From contig NW_019211454.1 of the NCBI RefSeq assembly GCF_002443255.2, positions 36,119,877 through 36,183,876 of the forward strand: a stretch of 64,000 nt of DNA. Reading direction: 5' to 3'. This document shows, piece by piece, positions 63,690 through 64,000 of this stretch. The stretch comes from Varroa destructor (lineage: Eukaryota > Arthropoda > Arachnida > Mesostigmata > Varroidae). The notes under the pieces were generated by a model that was not told the DNA's origin, did no database searches, and was given only the letters and a program-made list of their open reading frames with translations. Each line of letters opens with the position of its first letter. Position 1 is the stretch's first letter. A program made the translations under genes and the position numbers.

Positions 63690-64000
63690 CCACTAACTCT
63701 ATCGAAAACCACCGTATGTGAGTTATGTGAAACAGGAATGCGGTAAGTTCATCTTTTTTTTCGTGTTGAACAGAGCTTCCCTTCGCAGTAATATGGTCTT
63801 ATGGCAGACAACTGCTACAGGCCTAAGCTTATCGCCTACCGAATGAATTTTTATGATGCAGTGACTCTACGTGCCGTAGACTAAATATGGAGCTGCTTTC
63901 CACTGCGACGCGTACACCTGATCTAGTTTCTAGTCTTTCACAAGCTATTCTGTTGGCTCTGTTTGATACTGTAGACTATGCACGGAATAAGTAGTGAATA

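Overview
This is a eukaryotic nuclear window: spliced genes, very long AT-rich introns, (TA)n microsatellites, decayed transposons and a 100-N assembly gap. Protein similarity points to an arthropod. A chelicerate or mite is possible but cannot be shown from the sequence. There are no bacterial operons, no rRNA or CRISPR array, and no tRNA that I could find.

The one gene I can reconstruct with confidence lies on the minus strand from about 25.6 kb down to 1.85 kb. It is a Bcl-2 family member of the Bok/Buffy type. Four exons (25623-24581, 13790-13541, 2586-2425, 1947-1852) have consensus splice sites and compatible phases, and join into 517 uninterrupted codons. They encode a Ser/Thr/Asn-rich N-terminal extension with three basophilic phosphorylation-type motifs, a linker, a BH4-like helix, BH3, BH1 and BH2. 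The last visible exon ends at the classic family intron position just after the BH2 Gly-Gly-Trp. The C-terminal tail-anchor exon, and probably the first exon, are not identified. Two introns of about 11 kb hold a mariner transposase relic (14.97-15.73 kb), a BEL/Pao-like pol fragment (about 12.6-12.7 kb), GC-rich islands and the gap (22774-22873).

From 26 to 64 kb the window is mostly AT-rich and non-coding, with scattered islands that look like single exons. The best are a minus-strand exon at 51.5 kb with a Ulp1/SENP-like W-x-x-D-x-V-V motif, a well-spliced minus exon at 47.1 kb, a minus terminal exon at 38.7-38.9 kb, an open plus segment at 37.4-37.7 kb, a plus exon at 59.3 kb resembling the MCM8/MCM9 helicase lid, and a minus exon at 60.7-60.9 kb. 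I cannot link these into genes. Several other islands (41.3, 45.9, 54.1, 55.1 kb) have coding character but ambiguous frame or strand.

I see no convincing new biological system. The most unusual items are the Bok-type gene whose BH3 lacks the usual Gly-Asp pair, its phosphosite-rich extension, and two perfect AT-core palindromes within 650 bp at 61.6-62.2 kb.
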